Assembly (NCBI GenBank): GCA_022361535.1
Contig: JAKSAU010000902.1
Location: forward strand, 1 to 25,033
Source of the DNA: Desulfobacterales bacterium
Lineage (GTDB): Bacteria > Desulfobacterota > Desulfobacteria > Desulfobacterales > Desulfobacteraceae
Length of the DNA: 25,033 nt
Direction of reading: 5' to 3'
A program made the position numbers and the translations under genes. Shown piece by piece: positions 1 to 7,859 of the stretch (within the stretch, counting starts at the first letter, position 1; the number at the start of each line of letters is the position of its first letter). The notes below the pieces were generated by a model. The model saw nothing but the letters and a program-made list of their open reading frames with translations. It was not told where the DNA came from and searched no databases.

Positions 1-178
1 GTACGACCTCTTCTTGTAACTGCTCCTGCGACGTTTCAGGTGCTGATACTTCTGCCTGACTGGTTTGGGTTTCAGGCTTTGCCTGTACTTCTTTTCTTGC
101 ACAGGAAGATGTTGCCAAAAGTCCTGCTACTGCCACTGCAACCAAACCTGTTTTTAGTGCAAGTGAAACGATATTCAT
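1..178 (-). CDS. Putative lipoprotein, N-terminal part (cut by window edge)
   Basis: Only the first 59 codons are present; the gene runs off the left edge. The start ATG at 176-178 (minus) has a strong ribosome binding site (TAAGGAG) 4-5 bases upstream. The protein begins with a short hydrophobic signal (LKTGLVAVAVAGLLA) followed by TSSC, a plausible though not ideal lipobox with Cys at about residue 22. A Gln/Glu/Pro-rich low-complexity stretch follows (QAKPETQTSQAEVSAPE), the usual linker after a lipid anchor. Peptidoglycan-associated (Pal/OmpA-type) lipoproteins often look like this, but the diagnostic domain would lie outside the window, so that is a guess. It lies 28 bases downstream of the 207-512 gene on the same strand and is probably co-transcribed from the sigma-54 promoter at 576-590. 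Confidence 0.7.
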   Translation of the reverse strand, partial: MNIVSLALKTGLVAVAVAGLLATSSCARKEVQAKPETQTSQAEVSAPETSQEQLQEEVV

Positions 179-206
179 CTTTTCTCCTTATAAATGAATT
201 AAAGGG

Positions 207-512
207 TTATGATGCCGGGTCCAGGGCAACCATGAAGTGGTCTTTAAATCCCACTGAACTGCCGTCGGCAATATATTTTATCCGTGTCTCTTTTTTTTCA
301 GCCGGTATGGTCTTGTCCGGAAAATGATAGGTCACAGAAATGACATCTCCGGCTTTTATGGATTCCAGTGCCCTTGATCCCTGCCTGACAAGGGCGAACA
401 TGGGTTCTGACTCGGTCTGTCTTAGTTTGAACTGGAAAAAAACCCCCGGATTTTCCAACTGAAATTCTGCGCGGAAGTAGCTGGTTGCCGGTTGATTCAG
501 GTCTAAATTCAT
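207..512 (-). CDS. Small conserved-type protein, possibly PilZ-like
   Basis: The product has 101 residues and no signal peptide or membrane segment. It alternates short hydrophobic beta-type stretches with charged turns. The segment from about residue 53 (KAGDVISVTYHFPDK, then ETRIKYI and DGSSVGF) resembles the barrel part of PilZ domains, and DGSSVG fits the D/N-x-S-x-x-G half of the PilZ cyclic-di-GMP signature. However, the motif lies close to the C-terminus and no convincing RxxxR motif precedes it at the usual distance, so a PilZ identity is tentative. The start ATG at 510-512 has a GAGGA element about 9 bases upstream. A consensus sigma-54 promoter lies about 65 bases upstream, and the downstream lipoprotein gene follows after 28 bases. 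Otherwise hypothetical. Confidence 0.6.
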   Translation of the reverse strand: MNLDLNQPATSYFRAEFQLENPGVFFQFKLRQTESEPMFALVRQGSRALESIKAGDVISVTYHFPDKTIPAEKKETRIKYIADGSSVGFKDHFMVALDPAS

Positions 513-575
513 CTATGGTATCCTCTTCAATTTTAAAGTCTCAGGCATCACGCCAAATCAAAAACAGATCAAAGA

Positions 576-590
576 GCAACATGTGTGCCA
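576..590 (-). promoter_or_regulatory. Consensus sigma-54 (RpoN) promoter for the 512-to-1 operon
   Basis: On the minus strand the sequence reads TGGCAC-ACATG-TTGC. This matches the -24/-12 consensus TGGCAC-N5-TTGC exactly, with the required 10 bases between the invariant GG and GC. Transcription would begin near 564 and run left, giving a leader of about 50 bases before the ATG at 512. Promoters of this type need a bound AAA+ activator upstream, which fits the repeated GGTTACG boxes at 654-764. Confidence 0.85.
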
Positions 591-653
591 TTTTCTTAAC
601 CTCTTGAATTGATATGATTTTGGTTTTTCAGGGATTGGTCAAAAGCTCAAACC

Positions 654-764
654 GGTTACGAAAAAATCATCACGGGTTACGAAAATTGCACCCGGAGCTG
701 GCCGGAGGACGACCTGTTCCTTAACCGGAAAGAAGCGAAACTTTAGATGAAATTCTTGTAACCC
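654..764. promoter_or_regulatory. Candidate activator-binding repeats upstream of the sigma-54 promoter
   Basis: GGTTACGAAAA occurs twice in direct orientation at 654-664 and 675-685, exactly 21 bases (two helical turns) apart. A related inverted copy (TTCTTGTAACCC) lies at 753-764. The direct repeats lie about 64-110 bases upstream of the sigma-54 promoter at 576-590, the normal distance for an enhancer-binding protein. The repeats are seen directly; the role is inferred. The whole 513-912 interval has no credible gene. Confidence 0.45.
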
Positions 765-781
765 AAAGATACCTTATGAAT

Positions 782-809
782 TTGAGTGATTGGCTGTTTT
801 GTTTATAAA
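782..809 (+). promoter_or_regulatory. Putative sigma-70-type promoter for the 913-1263 gene
   Basis: TTGAGT (782-787) and TATAAA (804-809) are separated by 16 bases, matching 4/6 and 5/6 of the housekeeping consensus. The predicted start near 816 gives a leader of roughly 97 bases before the ATG at 913. Assigned by inspection only. Confidence 0.4.
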
Positions 810-912
810 AACAAGAGGTTAAGCTTATGGTACAAAGATTGCTGTTTAATCATGGCAAGTGATGGAGTCGGACTTTTTTTTATTGTCAGTTAATGTAAAG
901 GAGAAGAATAAA

Positions 913-1263
913 ATGAAAATGAAACTTGCTTTAGTTACTGCGTTTATCATTGGTGTTATTGCCTTAGTAGGTATTTCTTTTGCAACGGAAGAAAAAAAGG
1001 CACAACCTGCTGACCAAAATGTTGAAGCCATAGAAGCATCTGCCAAGGCTGAAAAAATGGTTGGCAAGGAAATCAGTGTCAGGGGTGTCATGGAAAAAAC
1101 AGGCTCAGGCCTCTATCTTTTGGATGGAGAAGACACCTTTTTGTTAAAAGGAGATAAAGCCCTTGAACGTATGGTAGGGCAGCCTGTGGAAATCAAAGGC
1201 GTTCTTCACCAGTCAGATAAAGATATGGTGATCCTCGTCAGTCAGGCTAAATTTACCCAATAA
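913..1263 (+). CDS. Small exported protein, OB-fold-like, unknown function
   Basis: The product has 116 residues. I chose the ATG at 913 over an in-frame ATG at 859 because AAAGGAGAAG lies 6-7 bases before it and because it puts a classic signal peptide at the N-terminus: two lysines, a hydrophobic core (LALVTAFIIGVIALVGI) and a cut site near SFA-TEE. The mature part is about 90 residues. It has a charged linker, then two beta-rich blocks (GKEISVRGVMEKTG and GQPVEIKGVLHQ), a pattern like small bacterial OB-fold periplasmic proteins. No catalytic motif or metal ligand is visible. It is a single-gene unit with a promoter at 782-809 and a strong terminator at 1309-1355. Probably periplasmic; function unknown. 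Confidence 0.8.
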   Translation: MKMKLALVTAFIIGVIALVGISFATEEKKAQPADQNVEAIEASAKAEKMVGKEISVRGVMEKTGSGLYLLDGEDTFLLKGDKALERMVGQPVEIKGVLHQSDKDMVILVSQAKFTQ

Positions 1264-1308
1264 GCCGATCCGTGACTCCATAAATCCCCTCCCTCCAAAT
1301 ATAGGGGT

Positions 1309-1355
1309 AAGAAGGGGAAGGGTGCTTGAATCAAAGCCCCTTCCCCTTCTTTATG
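1309..1355 (+). terminator. Strong intrinsic terminator after the 913-1263 gene
   Basis: AAGAAGGGGAAGGG (1309-1322) pairs perfectly over 14 bases with CCCTTCCCCTTCTT (1338-1351), with a 15-base loop and short T runs after it. It lies 45 bases after the stop codon. The arms also carry A/T on the outer side, so it may act in both directions. Confidence 0.85.
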
Positions 1356-1674
1356 TTTGATGATTGAACAAAAATTTCCTAAGAAAACCTATTGCAGTTG
1401 CCATATTGTTTTTCGTTTTGGACATTGAACTGCCGACCCATTGAGTAGATCCAATCAGAAAATCTTTTTGGCTGCCGCTTCTTAGAATAAACGGGCCGGT
1501 ATTAGTATATAAGATACCCTTGTTCACCAGGGCCAATCGCAAATTTATTTTGAAGATTGCTATAAAATCTCACTGGGTGAATAGCTCCAAAGCAAAGATT
1601 AGAGCGCTAAAGGGTAGGTTTCATATCACAGAACGAGAAAAGATCATTCTTTGTAATGACGCATTGAATTTCGG
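1356..1674. other. Gene-free stretch between terminator and sigma-54 activator gene
   Basis: No credible gene is present. Two adjoining minus-strand frames (about 1500-1620 and 1360-1540) read like protein without stops for 35-60 codons, but they lie in different frames and lack a good start and ribosome binding site. They could be a frameshifted relic or chance. No promoter or hairpin stood out. Confidence 0.3.
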
Positions 1675-3039
1675 TTATTTATATTCCTGGGGCTTAATAT
1701 CGTACTTTTTAATTTTGTAATGAATTGCGCGCTTGCTTATATTTAACAGGTCTGCAGCGGCCTTTTGCACTCCCTTGGATTTTTTTAATGCTCTTATAAT
1801 GGTATTTTTTTCACTCTGCTCGATGGAGAATTCATCGGTATCATTATCTGGCTCATTGTCAGTCCATAAGCTTGATTCTTCAACAGGTTCAAGCTGTAGA
1901 TCTTCAGGAAGAATAGTATGGTTTCGGCATAGAACAGCACCTGCTTCAACAGCGTTTTTCAATTCTCTTATATTTCCAGGCCAGGGATGCGCCATGAGAA
2001 GTTCCATGGCTGTTTCTGAAATTTGAATGGGTCCAAGTTCCTGGTTTGCGGCATATTTATCAACAAAAAATGTGGCCAACTCAGGAATGTCTTCTTTTCT
2101 GTCCCGCAAAGGAGGGATCGTGAGAGTTATGCCTTTGAGCCTGTAGTAAAGATCCTGCCTAAACGTCCCTTCATCAATTGCATTTTTTAAATCTGCATTG
2201 GTTGCGGAAAGCACCCTGGCGTTGACCTGCTTTTCAGAGACCGCGCCAACCTGGCGGATTTTCCCTTCTTCCAGGAACCGCAAAAGGCGGCATTGCATAT
2301 CGTGGGAAATATTTCCAATTTCATCCAGAAAAAGGGTACCTTTGTCCGATGCCTGGATAAGCCCTTTTTTGTCCTTAACCGCGTGGGTAAAAGCACCCTT
2401 CAAATGGCCGAATAATTCGCTTTCCAGGATACCGGGGGGTGTGGAACCGCAGTCAACTACTACATAGGGCATCTCTTGCCTGGGGCTTGTTTCATGGATA
2501 TATCTGGCAATACATTCTTTTCCCACACCGCTTTCCCCAAGAATCAAAACATTCACCCGGGTGGCCGCCACTTTTTGAACCATAGGAAAAAGGTCTTTCA
2601 TGGCCTGGCTTTTCCCCCATAAAAAATCTCCCTGGAAAGTTTTGGGTGCGTCCTCTTTCACATCGACTTTGGCAATTGCAAGCACATCCTTAATTTTTTG
2701 AATCAGCAGCCTGCCGTCAAACGGTTTGGGAATGTAGTCTACCGCCCCCAGTTTTATGGCATCCACTGCATCTGGAATGGTACCGTATGCTGTTAGAAAT
2801 ATTACAGGAAGGCGGGGAAGGCTTTCCCGGATCTCTAAAAACAAATCCATACCGCTTTTTCTGGGCATTTTGACATCAGACACCAGCAAATCAATAGGAT
2901 TATCCTTTAAAATAGCTACTGCCGTATCAGCATTTCCAGCCTTGTAAACAGTGAAGTCCGCCGCCTCGAGTCGGGCATCAAGAACTTCAAGTATGCTGGG
3001 ATCGTCATCCACAACAAGTATCCTGGGTGAAGACGTCAT
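1675..3039 (-). CDS. Sigma-54-dependent response regulator, GlrR/QseF-like
   Basis: The 454-residue product has the three-part layout of an NtrC-class activator. The receiver domain (about 5-120) has acidic residues D11-D13, phospho-acceptor D55 and K106. The AAA+ domain has Walker A GESGVGKE at 168-175 and Walker B GTLFLDEI at 234-241. The Fis-type helix-turn-helix spans about 410-447 (KAAADLLNISKRAIHYKI). It activates RpoN promoters by ATP hydrolysis. The sigma-54 contact loop reads GAFTHA (215-220) instead of the near-universal GAFTGA. It is the last gene of an operon: its ATG overlaps the stop of the upstream lipoprotein gene by 4 bases. The order kinase-lipoprotein-activator matches enterobacterial glrK-qseG-glrR. 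I leave the symbol empty because orthology is inferred from architecture and synteny, not alignment. Confidence 0.93.
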   Translation of the reverse strand: MTSSPRILVVDDDPSILEVLDARLEAADFTVYKAGNADTAVAILKDNPIDLLVSDVKMPRKSGMDLFLEIRESLPRLPVIFLTAYGTIPDAVDAIKLGAVDYIPKPFDGRLLIQKIKDVLAIAKVDVKEDAPKTFQGDFLWGKSQAMKDLFPMVQKVAATRVNVLILGESGVGKECIARYIHETSPRQEMPYVVVDCGSTPPGILESELFGHLKGAFTHAVKDKKGLIQASDKGTLFLDEIGNISHDMQCRLLRFLEEGKIRQVGAVSEKQVNARVLSATNADLKNAIDEGTFRQDLYYRLKGITLTIPPLRDRKEDIPELATFFVDKYAANQELGPIQISETAMELLMAHPWPGNIRELKNAVEAGAVLCRNHTILPEDLQLEPVEESSLWTDNEPDNDTDEFSIEQSEKNTIIRALKKSKGVQKAAADLLNISKRAIHYKIKKYDIKPQEYK

Positions 3040-3620
3040 TGCTTTTTCCTTTTTTCCTGAAAGTCCTGGTCAATGCTTTCCAGGGTGGAGATCTGTCCCT
3101 TTAACAGTTTTACCTGATCCCGGAGTATGCGTATGGTTTTTTCACGTTTTTTTTCTTTGGCCTTTAGCGTTTGTATTGAGTCGGCCAATTTCTGCTCAGA
3201 TACCAACATCAGGTTCATACCGCGGGTCAGCGCCTTAATCAGCAGTTCCGGATTTTCATTGGCAAATTCTGTGCCTGTACCCGATGATAAAGTTTTCAAA
3301 GCATTTAGAAAAGTTTCCTTATTTTTTGCCGTTGCCATATCTACACAGGTAAGGCCATAAATACGTGAACCCGCATATTCCGGATGATGATTGTCTTGGG
3401 CCAGTGCATTGAAAATATCCCGGGCCAGGGCGTAGTCTCCGTTTAAAAAAGCCTGGTTTGCCAATTCTACAGGATTTGGCTTGGTGGCACTTTGTGTATT
3501 GACCCTGCTGTGCTGGCAGCCTTGGGAAAGTATCCCAATGAGAATGAGCAGAACCAGGTATAAACATACTCTTTGCTTCTGGCTGCTTCTTTCGGGATGA
3601 TTTAAAAAGTTCAATCTCAT
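3036..3620 (-). CDS. QseG-like outer-membrane lipoprotein of the kinase operon
   Basis: The product has 194 residues. A basic N-terminus and hydrophobic segment (about 18-33) lead to SQGC, a lipobox-like site with Cys at 35. Residues 50-140 are helical and TPR-like (ELANQAFLNGDYALARDIF). The C-terminal 50 residues are a strongly charged coiled coil (KAKEKKREKTIRILRDQ). In Enterobacteriaceae the lipoprotein between glrK and glrR (QseG) contacts the kinase from the outer membrane; the same position here suggests a similar partner role. The gene starts 12 bases after the kinase stop, with AAGGAG overlapping that stop, and ends in a 4-base overlap with the activator. Sequence similarity to QseG itself was not tested. 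Confidence 0.8.
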   Translation of the reverse strand: MRLNFLNHPERSSQKQRVCLYLVLLILIGILSQGCQHSRVNTQSATKPNPVELANQAFLNGDYALARDIFNALAQDNHHPEYAGSRIYGLTCVDMATAKNKETFLNALKTLSSGTGTEFANENPELLIKALTRGMNLMLVSEQKLADSIQTLKAKEKKREKTIRILRDQVKLLKGQISTLESIDQDFQEKRKKQ

Positions 3621-3632
3621 ATATATGGCTCC

Positions 3633-5081
3633 TTATGCAGGCATCTTTTTTTTGTGGATTGGCAGGGTAAATGAAAATGTACAACCGCGGTCTGGGTTAT
3701 TGTGTACCATTATTTTTCCGCCATGGGCCTGAATGATCCGTTTGGAGATATTCAGGCCCAGACCCACACCATCCATGTGCTGTCTGATTTCTTTGGCTCG
3801 GTAGTATTTTTTAAAGATGAGACTTTGTTTATCTTCAGGTATTCCGGGGCCTTGATCGCTGATTTTAAATGTCAGTTTGCCCGGAATGCCAGGCTTTTCA
3901 ATCTTTATATCCACCTGGCCATCCTGGGGTGAGAATTTAACAGCATTGTCCATTATATTCAAAAGTACCTGAATAATTTGCTTTTTTTCACCCGCGACCC
4001 TGGGGGCTTGAGGCAGGGGGGTAAAGGCCAGGCTCACCTGACGGGTTTTGGCGATGGACACCAGGCGATTCACGGCGTCTTGAGCCAGGTGATTGGGGTC
4101 CAAAGGCTTTGGCTGAATATCATTGGCTCCTTGACCTAACATTGAGGTGTCCAAAAGATGATTCAATAAACTGGTGATCCGGATGATCTCACTGTTTGCT
4201 ATTTTAAGGAATTTTTTTTGCTTTTCATTCACAGGACCTAGCACTTCTTCAATGATCATGCTGACAGATTCTCTTACCGAAGACAGCGGGGTGCGGATTT
4301 CATGGCTGAGGCAGGCAATGAAATCAGACCGGATTTCCTCATCAGCTTTAAGCTGGCGGGACATGTCGTTGAATGTGGTTGCTAATTCTTCAAATTCATC
4401 ATTGGAGAATATTTCAATTTCATGGGCATAATTGTCGTTAGATACCTGATTGAGACCTGTTTTCAATTTATTGAGCGGGGAAAGCATGGATCTTGATATA
4501 AAAACGACCCCGCACAACCCCACAATAATTGAAATACCAAACCCGACCATCCCGTTTTTTACAATTTGGCGGCTGAGATTGTTGATTTGCAAAAGGGCCT
4601 TTTCGATCTGGTCCTCATTAATTTTTCTTGCTTTTGAAATGGATGCCATCCAATTTGAAATCCGGGCTTCATCTCCCCATGGCGGTGCATTGCTCATGAC
4701 AGCTTCTTTGGATCGATACAGGGTGTATGTCCCATAGGTTTGTTTGATCTCTCTCCACAGGTCTGGTTCGGGTGGGAGAATAGGTACCAGGCCCATGATT
4801 TCATTCAAGTCCCTGTTGTAAGCTTTTCTGGCAGCTTCATATCCCTCAAAATACGACTCTTTTTTCAATAGCCTGAATTTTTTATCATTAACATCCATGT
4901 CTGCAAGACTGTCAGACAAGTTTTCTGACAGAACAGCTATCCGGTTGTTGATGCCAACAATCCCTGCCGACGTATTGGACATATCCCTGACCGTAATAAA
5001 AAGATCGAATACCGTACCGTAGAAAATCAGGATAAAGACAGAGAAAAACAGAAATAATTTTTTTGAAATTCCAAGTCTCAT
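3633..5081 (-). CDS. Membrane sensor histidine kinase, GlrK/QseE-like
   Basis: The product has 482 residues. Transmembrane helices lie at about 7-29 and 178-196, enclosing a ~145-residue, mainly helical periplasmic sensor region. A HAMP linker follows (about 197-245). The HisKA H-box is SHEIRTPL with phospho-acceptor H260. The ATPase domain has N379 in the N-box, D409-GPGIP (G1) and GVGLG near 438-442 (G2). It should autophosphorylate at H260 and pass phosphate to D55 of the activator encoded two genes downstream. The two-TM helical-sensor layout and length match GlrK/QseE (about 475 residues). The start ATG at 5079-5081 has only a weak AAGG element. The ligand is not evident. First gene of a three-gene operon. 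Confidence 0.92.
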   Translation of the reverse strand: MRLGISKKLFLFFSVFILIFYGTVFDLFITVRDMSNTSAGIVGINNRIAVLSENLSDSLADMDVNDKKFRLLKKESYFEGYEAARKAYNRDLNEIMGLVPILPPEPDLWREIKQTYGTYTLYRSKEAVMSNAPPWGDEARISNWMASISKARKINEDQIEKALLQINNLSRQIVKNGMVGFGISIIVGLCGVVFISRSMLSPLNKLKTGLNQVSNDNYAHEIEIFSNDEFEELATTFNDMSRQLKADEEIRSDFIACLSHEIRTPLSSVRESVSMIIEEVLGPVNEKQKKFLKIANSEIIRITSLLNHLLDTSMLGQGANDIQPKPLDPNHLAQDAVNRLVSIAKTRQVSLAFTPLPQAPRVAGEKKQIIQVLLNIMDNAVKFSPQDGQVDIKIEKPGIPGKLTFKISDQGPGIPEDKQSLIFKKYYRAKEIRQHMDGVGLGLNISKRIIQAHGGKIMVHNNPDRGCTFSFTLPIHKKKMPA

Positions 5082-5356
5082 GGCTTTAGGCCTTAAAAAG
5101 TGGCAATACCGAAGTTGACAAGAATCTCTTTTTGTTTCTGGGTGATGATATGTAAGTTTATTCTCTTTTTCATATGGACGGGTATGATAGAAATGAAACC
5201 GCCTAAAGTCAACAAATATGTGGTGTTTTGGTAGTAGGTCTGTGTGTAAGTGGTTTTATTTATAGTGCAAATTTAATTGGGGTGTCAGTTAATGACTTTT
5301 TTAACCGCAGCGTCCATTAACATGTGTAATACACGAATAATTGAATTACTTTATGA

Positions 5357-6496
5357 CTATTGAAGTTGTTCCTGCTTTTTCTCAATATAGGCGTCAAAGT
5401 CCAGGGAAATGACAGGTGGCAGTTGGGGAGTTCCCACGTCATTTCCGGGGATACTGGGTGTCGGGTCTTCGGCTGTTTTTTCTTCCAGGGCTTGACGGAA
5501 CTCTTTGAGCTCAGCAGACATACCGGTTATGATAGAAGTCAATTGGTTTAAAGACGCTAGTATCTGGCCTGACAGAGCTGCTTCTTGGGCAGAATTAATG
5601 TCAGACTCCACACAAGTATTACTTGGTTCTTCTATTATATCCGTTTTGGTTTTGAGAGGTTCCGGCTTTTTTTTGTTTTTCCTTTTAGGAAGTTTTAATG
5701 GGGTACCTGCAAATTCCATGTACTTTTCCCAAAAGTCTTCAAATGCAGTTTCGGAACTGTGGGGGTGGTCGATGAGAAAGCGTGCCAGACGGTCGATACC
5801 GCCTGCTGCACGGGACGACGGATATAAAGTGAGAAAGGGTTGTTGGCGGGTGACAGCCGCAGCCACGGTCTCATCATCGGGAAGGCATCCGATATACTTG
5901 ACCTCAAGGGGGAGGTATTGTTTTACTGTCTCATTGAATTTATTGAATACTGACCGGGCAAAACGCTCGTTCTTGGCTTTGTTCATGACCAGCTTCACTT
6001 GGTTTCGGTAGCTGTTAAGGGAAAGGACTTTCAGCATTGAATATCCGTCAGTCAAGGATGTGGGCTCGGGAGTTACCACTAAAAGTACTTCCTGGGAGGC
6101 CATGCAAAATGAAAGAACATCACGTGATATGCCTGCAGAGGTATCGAAAAAGAGGATGTCGTATCCATCCAAACAGGAAAAGGCATCTATTAATCTGGAG
6201 ATTTCTTCCGGCGTCATGGCGGCAAGCTTTTCAATCCCGCTGCCTCCAGGGATAATATCTACACCACAAGGGTCATGGATCAAAATTTCCTGGATACTTT
6301 TTTCCCCGTTAACCACATCTTCCAGTGTGTACTCCGGACGAATACCCATCAGGATATTGATATTGGCCAGGCCAAGATCGGCGTCAAAAATACAAGTCTT
6401 CAAACCTATTTTGGCAAACTGAATTGCCAGATTTACACAGATATTGGTCTTTCCGACCCCGCCTTTTCCGCTTGTGATTGTAATGACTCGTTTCAT
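5357..6496 (-). CDS. MinD/FlhG-like P-loop ATPase with long C-terminal tail
   Basis: The 379-residue product is a ParA/MinD-superfamily ATPase. It has the deviant Walker A KGGVGKT (11-17) with signature K11, the switch I region DADLGLANI (38-46) and the Walker B/switch II DTSAGIS (118-124), which is closer to FlhG (DTGAGI) than to MinD (DSPAG). Such proteins dimerise on ATP and position flagella, pili or other polar machines. The FlhG N-terminal activation helix is absent. The last ~110 residues are unusual: a basic KRKNKKK patch near 275, an acidic stretch and a predicted coiled coil, with no MinD-type amphipathic membrane helix, so the tail may bind a partner. AAGGAAAA precedes the ATG. It starts 23 bases after the multi-MshEN gene, so the two are very likely one operon. 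Confidence 0.88.
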   Translation of the reverse strand: MKRVITITSGKGGVGKTNICVNLAIQFAKIGLKTCIFDADLGLANINILMGIRPEYTLEDVVNGEKSIQEILIHDPCGVDIIPGGSGIEKLAAMTPEEISRLIDAFSCLDGYDILFFDTSAGISRDVLSFCMASQEVLLVVTPEPTSLTDGYSMLKVLSLNSYRNQVKLVMNKAKNERFARSVFNKFNETVKQYLPLEVKYIGCLPDDETVAAAVTRQQPFLTLYPSSRAAGGIDRLARFLIDHPHSSETAFEDFWEKYMEFAGTPLKLPKRKNKKKPEPLKTKTDIIEEPSNTCVESDINSAQEAALSGQILASLNQLTSIITGMSAELKEFRQALEEKTAEDPTPSIPGNDVGTPQLPPVISLDFDAYIEKKQEQLQ

Positions 6497-6519
6497 ACAC
6501 TTTTCCTTATTATTCGTCT

Positions 6520-7800
6520 TTACGGCACAGGCGAGGCAAAGAGCTCAGCTTTTCCTTCCTTGATGCTGCATCTAAATTGAACTCCGGTGCAATTGTAAGT
6601 GGTACAAATTGTTTGAAAATTCTTTTCAATAAATTCAGTGAACCATGTTTCTTCTTGGTGGAGACTTGTCGTGACGCCGGTATTTTGTCTCAAGGTTTTA
6701 TAGGTCCGGTAAAGTGAAATAATCTGGGGATGCTGATCTTTAGGATTATCAATAACTACCATGGTTCCATCAGGGTTTGGTTGCCCTGGCTGTGGGTTGC
6801 TGTAATTGGCTGGTTGGGGCAGTACCTCACCATAGAGCAGGGCGTAGAGTTGTTCGAATTTTTCATGGGTGATCAGCACACAGTTCATCTGGAGTCCCGG
6901 ATGGAGGGATTTTAATTCGTGCATACCCCAGATGTTTGCCGGATTGGACACGGCAAGGGTCAAATTATCTCCGCTCCAGAAAAGGGGAATAATTCTATTC
7001 TCGTTGGCATAACGCTGCCCTACAATATTGCGTAGTTCGACCTTCTGCTTTTTATAGGATATGTACCCGTCAAGTTTTTGAAACGGTGTGTTGTACTGTA
7101 TGGACAGGGCAAAGTAAAGCCGGTCTAAAGCCACCCATTTTTTTTCCAGCAGAATTTGGCCCAAGGACTTTTGAGCAGTGGCTTGCAATTCCAGGGCCTT
7201 TTCAAGGTCTGCTTCACTGATCATCTCTTGCTGCAGCAGGATCTGGCCCAGTTTCAGGTCCCTGCTGAATTTGCGGAAGGCGTGATTCAACTCGGACAGG
7301 GTCACTCGGTTCTGGTCGTATAAAATTTCGCATACTGATTTTTGGAAATGCTTTAGCTTCAATGCCGAATCAAGGTCCGCCTCTTGGATCAGCTTGTATT
7401 TTATAGCTTGTTTGGCAAGGGTAAGGCCGTCTAACTGTTCATAGATGAGCTTTTTTCGATCCGTATCTGTAAGATATTCCTTGTCAGAAAGAACCCGGCT
7501 GAGGGTTGAGTCTTTTTGCTTGGCCTGCTCCTTACATTCTTCAAGCTGGTTACGGCTTATCATTTGTCTTTCAACGGCCCGTTTTCCAACCTTCTCCTGT
7601 ATCACCGGAAGAGAGAGCAGCCGCATCAATTGTTCTTGAGTTAGTTTTTTTTGGTCTAAAAAGATAAGGCCCAAAGGTTTTTTTGATTGTTCAACCTTGG
7701 TTTCCCGTATTTTCCTTGCTTCGGCTATTTCATCGGAAGATACTGACCCTTCTTTTACCAACAGCGCTTCAATGTTAGGAATTGCGGTTTTATCTTCCAT
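6520..7800 (-). CDS. Tandem MshEN-like (GspE N-terminal) repeat protein without ATPase
   Basis: The 426-residue soluble protein consists of repeated MshEN half-motifs (pattern LG-x2-L-x5-I-x4-L-x3-L-x2-Q). The clearest pair is at 183-206 and 212-235, followed by YNTP and then a region (about 255-325) matching the second half of the type II secretion/pilus ATPase N-domain. Weaker pairs precede it at about 7-62, 71-122 and 127-178, making four tandem units. MshEN domains of pilus and secretion ATPases bind cyclic-di-GMP, but here the leading Arg is Lys or Ser and the conserved Gly is Glu or Lys in the best pair, so binding is uncertain. There is no Walker motif. The C-terminal ~70 residues, with two Cys, are unrecognised. 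GGGAGG precedes the ATG. It lies between the PATAN protein and the MinD-like gene. Confidence 0.8.
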   Translation of the reverse strand: MEDKTAIPNIEALLVKEGSVSSDEIAEARKIRETKVEQSKKPLGLIFLDQKKLTQEQLMRLLSLPVIQEKVGKRAVERQMISRNQLEECKEQAKQKDSTLSRVLSDKEYLTDTDRKKLIYEQLDGLTLAKQAIKYKLIQEADLDSALKLKHFQKSVCEILYDQNRVTLSELNHAFRKFSRDLKLGQILLQQEMISEADLEKALELQATAQKSLGQILLEKKWVALDRLYFALSIQYNTPFQKLDGYISYKKQKVELRNIVGQRYANENRIIPLFWSGDNLTLAVSNPANIWGMHELKSLHPGLQMNCVLITHEKFEQLYALLYGEVLPQPANYSNPQPGQPNPDGTMVVIDNPKDQHPQIISLYRTYKTLRQNTGVTTSLHQEETWFTEFIEKNFQTICTTYNCTGVQFRCSIKEGKAELFASPVP

Positions 7801-7859
7801 TTTTTATGACCTCCCTGCCACAGGCTTTCGTTCCAGGGAAAAAGCATGCCGCAACATCG

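Noticed and set aside
1360..1620. Two adjoining minus-strand frames with protein-like composition, possible frameshifted gene
   Set aside because: No start, no ribosome binding site and no recognisable family; too weak to call a pseudogene.
5093..5121. Possible -35 TTGTCA and -10 TTTTAA before the sensor kinase gene (minus)
   Set aside because: The -10 is poor and would leave only about 5 bases of leader; not convincing.
5505..6422. Plus-strand open frames of 120-168 codons within the MinD-like gene
   Set aside because: Antisense to a gene with intact Walker motifs; low-complexity translation.
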